Assembly: GCF_005116715.1 (NCBI RefSeq) | Contig: NZ_SWCI01000011.1 | Location: 29,365-93,364 of the forward strand | Length of the DNA stretch: 64,000 bases | From: Ferrimonas sediminicola | Lineage (GTDB): Bacteria > Pseudomonadota > Gammaproteobacteria > Enterobacterales > Shewanellaceae | Reading direction: 5' to 3' | Shown: one piece after another, positions 61,430 through 64,000 of the stretch | Layout: the number at the start of each line of letters is the position of its first letter | Position numbering within the stretch: the stretch's first letter is position 1 | The notes under the pieces: model-generated | The model's database searches: none | Seen by the model: only the letters and a program-made list of their open reading frames with translations | What the model was told of the DNA's origin: nothing | Translations under genes and position numbers: made by a program

Positions 61430-63607
61430 CTAGCTTAGAGAAACGTCTGGGAACTCCAAACCATGCTTTAAGTGACAAACAAACAGCAGCTGCCCTCTAC
61501 CCCTGGCGAGCACGTGATTAAGCTGGTTGAGTTCAAATTTAGTAACTTTAATGCCCAGACCATGAAGCGCCTTGATTGAAGTGATTAATGCTTCTGCATC
61601 TTTGCCTTTGTTTGGATCGGACGCATTTCGCGTCGTTTTGACATAACACTCGCCATCGGCGTGTTTTCTTACGATCACTCCCCCCCGTTTGGCAGAGAAT
61701 CTCCACGGACACATGTCTATACTCAGTCGATTCGGCGGATATACATCACCCGTTATGGCATTCTCACTCCACTTCAGCAACTGCTCTGCATCCATACAAG
61801 TCACTTCGCTTTGCTCTTGACTCGATGAGTCCCATTGCCCAAGGTAAGTAACTTGGGTGGGTGATTCTTTATTCCAGATCAGAATCATATTTTTTTCTTG
61901 GGTGATCTTAAATCGACCACCACGAGACAACCATTTGGATAACACCTCAGGCAAATTACCAGCAGTTACTAGGAACTGCCCTTCTCCATTTTTTACATTG
62001 CCTTGAGTATCTATCGAGAAAGGTAGTCCGGCATACTCTCCTGGGTATGGATCTCCTGGTTGTAGGAATTTGGGATCTATGGTGCTTTCTTTGGGGCGTG
62101 GTTGAGCCGGAGGGCCGGGTTGTGGCACTGGGTCATTCGCCAAATCCCAATGATAATATTGATTTTGCGCGATACCCGTTATCGTCGCCCAATCATGCTT
62201 CCGGTACACCTCTTCGTCCTTGGTCTTTCGGGCATAAAGAACCACCATTTTTGAGGTTTTGTCTTCGCCACTTTCGGTGCGGTGTTTTCTCAGTACGCGA
62301 CCTAGGGTCTGAACCCTTTGCCGCACTGAGGATGATGAGGCAACGATGATGCCGAGATCAACAGCAGGCACATTGAAGCCTTCAATAAGTGTTTTGGCCG
62401 ATACGATGACCTGGGCAATGTCTTTTCTGAAGAGCTCCAGTCCGGTAGAACGCAGTTGTGCTGGTAATTCGCTGTGATCCGCAATCACCCGGTAACCGGA
62501 TAACTTTAAGGACAGGAATAGCTCATTCACTTGCTCGATACGCTCATGGAAGATAATGACCTTCGCGTTTGGATTGATTTGGAGTTCGCGCTCAAGGATC
62601 CGGTGGACAGCTTCAAAACGACTACGCATGCCATACAGTAACTCGTCCCTTTTTGCTGTGTTGCTAAGAATCCTTGCCGCAAGCGGCCCCGACTCTCCTC
62701 CTTTTTGAGAAAGCCGTTGCAGCCACCCCCAGAATGCTCCACCGGAAAGAGTCGAAGGTGGTAATGCATCTCTATCTTGACGAATTTGTCGAGACAGACG
62801 TTGATATTGCTGCTCTTCTTCATTCGTCAGAGGTAATCCTAAATGCTCGATCGAAAATTCGGGGATCAGCCCTTGATTCAAGGCTTGCAGTAGGCTGAAT
62901 TCAAAAATAATGGGCCCCAGTTGTTGCCCAACGATCGATTCGTTGTATGACTTGTCGTCGTCTTCTGGAGTAGCAGACAACCCCAGAGAGTAGCGACGAG
63001 GTATTGTTAGTACTCGAGAACTTTGACTGGCTTTTAAGTGATGACATTCATCACCGATAAGCAAAAGTTTGTCAGCTACATCACTGGACGAAACAATGGC
63101 GTCCAACTTGGTTCGAGCTGAAGCTAATACCACCAGCAAGATGCGCACATCGCCGGTGAAATCTGACTTATACCCTCCACCTAGTCGTCCTATGCTTCTT
63201 GCCGGCAAATTGGACTTTTCAAGCAATTCTTCGTACCACTGATTGAGCAGGACGATCGTTGGCACAGCAATTACTACTCGAAGATTTGGCTCTCGGGCAT
63301 TCTGCAAACGTTCAGCAATCGCCAAACCAAGCAAGGTTTTACCCCCGCCGGTCACGACCTTGACAGTGCCATTGCGTTCCTGGCGCCTTGCCCAGGAATC
63401 GATACACTGTTTCTGCCAATCGTAGAGCTTGATATCTCCGGTCAAGCACCATTTTCTTGGAACTAAGGACGTTTCATGACAGGACGGTTCACTGGCCGTC
63501 ATCGCGACCTCTTGTGACGATTGAGAGCAAGACTCTATCGTCAGCAGTTGTTGAAGTTCCAACTGCTGCTCCGGCCCCCACTTTGCTTGACTCGGCTTAT
63601 TGGTCAT
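61430..63607 (-). CDS. SF2 helicase of SSL2/ResIII type
   Basis: 725 aa. N-terminal about 60 residues unremarkable, then KLYDWQKQCIDSWARRQERNGTVKVVTGGGKTLLGLAIAERL (Q-like motif and Walker A near 88), LIGDECHHLKASQSSRVL (DECH, near 188), SLGLSATPEDDD (III), AKVIIFHERIEQVNELF (IV), QVIVSAKTLIEGFNVPAVDLGIIVASSSSVRQRVQTLGRVLRKH (V-VI). After residue 480 comes a C-terminal region of about 240 residues without recognised motifs. Lies upstream of the 227-aa gene. Helicases of this sort (COG1061) are frequent in defence islands. Confidence 0.85.
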   Translation of the reverse strand: MTNKPSQAKWGPEQQLELQQLLTIESCSQSSQEVAMTASEPSCHETSLVPRKWCLTGDIKLYDWQKQCIDSWARRQERNGTVKVVTGGGKTLLGLAIAERLQNAREPNLRVVIAVPTIVLLNQWYEELLEKSNLPARSIGRLGGGYKSDFTGDVRILLVVLASARTKLDAIVSSSDVADKLLLIGDECHHLKASQSSRVLTIPRRYSLGLSATPEDDDKSYNESIVGQQLGPIIFEFSLLQALNQGLIPEFSIEHLGLPLTNEEEQQYQRLSRQIRQDRDALPPSTLSGGAFWGWLQRLSQKGGESGPLAARILSNTAKRDELLYGMRSRFEAVHRILERELQINPNAKVIIFHERIEQVNELFLSLKLSGYRVIADHSELPAQLRSTGLELFRKDIAQVIVSAKTLIEGFNVPAVDLGIIVASSSSVRQRVQTLGRVLRKHRTESGEDKTSKMVVLYARKTKDEEVYRKHDWATITGIAQNQYYHWDLANDPVPQPGPPAQPRPKESTIDPKFLQPGDPYPGEYAGLPFSIDTQGNVKNGEGQFLVTAGNLPEVLSKWLSRGGRFKITQEKNMILIWNKESPTQVTYLGQWDSSSQEQSEVTCMDAEQLLKWSENAITGDVYPPNRLSIDMCPWRFSAKRGGVIVRKHADGECYVKTTRNASDPNKGKDAEALITSIKALHGLGIKVTKFELNQLNHVLARGRGQLLFVCHLKHGLEFPDVSLS

Positions 63608-63873
63608 ACGCCTCCATTAGCTTCAGCATGCATTAATCAAGTAGCATCAAAGACCACATAAATCATTGATCTAGAACAATAGCTTGTAAATGGCAATTTC
63701 ACTACCTCACCTTTTGGCAGGGCTAAGTGCTGTGTTCCTTTCTTTTCTCCATTATTGGTTGTTTGCACCTCTGCTTAATGTTCATTTTGAACTCCTCACA
63801 ACTTTCAGAGCAATTAACCATTTTAGTTACCTCTATCATGACTAAGCGATAGTTAACGACGAAACGAGTTGGT
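63608..63873. other. AT-rich intergenic region between the helicase gene and an IS3-type element
   Basis: 266 bp, AT-rich, containing the presumed promoter of the SF2 helicase/227-aa unit. No gene, tRNA or clear hairpin recognised. Confidence 0.5.
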
Positions 63874-64000
63874 TGTAGTGGTCAACTAAATCCGGACACC
63901 TGTTTAGCCCGATTCTCGGCTTCCGCAGGCGGCACCCCATCATTGTGTTGGTGAGGGCGCTGCCAGTTGTAGTAGTCCATCAAGTATGCGGCGACGTCTC
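63874..64000 (-). mobile_element. End of an IS3-family insertion sequence, truncated by the window
   Basis: TGTAGTGGTCAACTAAATCC at 63874 is a typical IS3-group inverted-repeat end beginning TG, with the transposase stop eight bases inside it. The rest of the element lies beyond 64,000. Confidence 0.75.
63882..64000 (-). CDS. C-terminal end of IS3-family transposase (integrase core)
   Basis: The last 39 codons read DVAAYLMDYYNWQRPHQHND GVPPAEAENR... ending SGFS and TGA. YYNWQRPHQHNDGVPPAE is the rve-domain C-terminus of IS3-group orfB proteins. Cut by the window edge. Confidence 0.85.
   Translation of the reverse strand, partial: DVAAYLMDYYNWQRPHQHNDGVPPAEAENRAKQVSGFS

Noticed and set aside
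43735..63607. Annotating the operon simply as DISARM, Druantia or Dpd
   Set aside because: DISARM needs separate drmA, drmB and PLD drmC; Druantia needs DruH or DruA-D/DruFG partners; Dpd needs the DpdA transglycosylase. None of these complements is visible, so only 'DISARM-like' is supported.

Overview
The window comes from a GC-rich gammaproteobacterium of the Alteromonadales type. Gene content and order (glnA-ntrB-ntrC beside typA, recG-trmH-ridA-spoT-rpoZ-gmk, cpxRA with a cpxP/spy-like gene, cheV, yihY-dtd, a GH3-nagA-chitinase group) fit a Ferrimonas- or Shewanella-like marine organism. This placement is inferred from recognisable genes and composition, not from a database search.

Positions 1-40,150 are ordinary chromosomal backbone: a P1 peptidase, an EF-G paralogue, LysR, yjjG, trmL, the Cpx envelope-stress module with a perfect CpxR box, fieF, and a nitrogen-control block. 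That block has glnA behind a sigma-54-type promoter and NtrC palindromes ahead of both glnA and ntrB. Next come typA, a polyferredoxin membrane protein, a DUF2959-like lipoprotein, an EamA transporter, a 263-bp MITE-like element abutting yihY, dtd, cheV, a yiiD-like gene, recG, an acyl-CoA synthetase and the spoT/gmk block. A chitin/N-acetylglucosamine group (GH3 glycosidase, nagA, GH18 protein plus GH18 remnants) encloses two tandem candidate small RNAs, a Bfd-like ferredoxin gene, dps and an adenine deaminase gene.

At about 40,170 the sequence changes. Directly after a minus-strand terminator lie the last codons of yicC (..QIQNIE, stop) with no yicC body attached, and the DNA becomes visibly less GC-rich. 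I read this as one end (att site) of a genomic island inserted in the 3' end of yicC; the other end, the intact yicC and the integrase should lie beyond 64,000. The island carries hipBA behind a five-copy 28-bp operator array, an orphan MbcA/ParS/Xre-type antitoxin, a zinc-ribbon protein and a small unknown protein.

The main cargo is a minus-strand, tightly coupled group. It contains an SF2 (SSL2/ResIII-like) helicase plus an unknown 227-aa protein, a terminator, then an SNF2-type helicase, a 1731-aa Eco57I-type N6-adenine methylase, a 2143-aa DEAD helicase with a DUF1998-like zinc module and a Vsr-like nuclease segment, and a UvrD-type helicase with a RelE/ParE-like N-terminus. It resembles class 1 DISARM (SNF2 plus methylase plus helicase/DUF1998) but has the helicase and DUF1998 parts in one polypeptide, no separate PLD nuclease gene and extra helicases. 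It is the best candidate here for an undescribed or poorly described anti-phage system. The window ends inside an IS3-family transposase.
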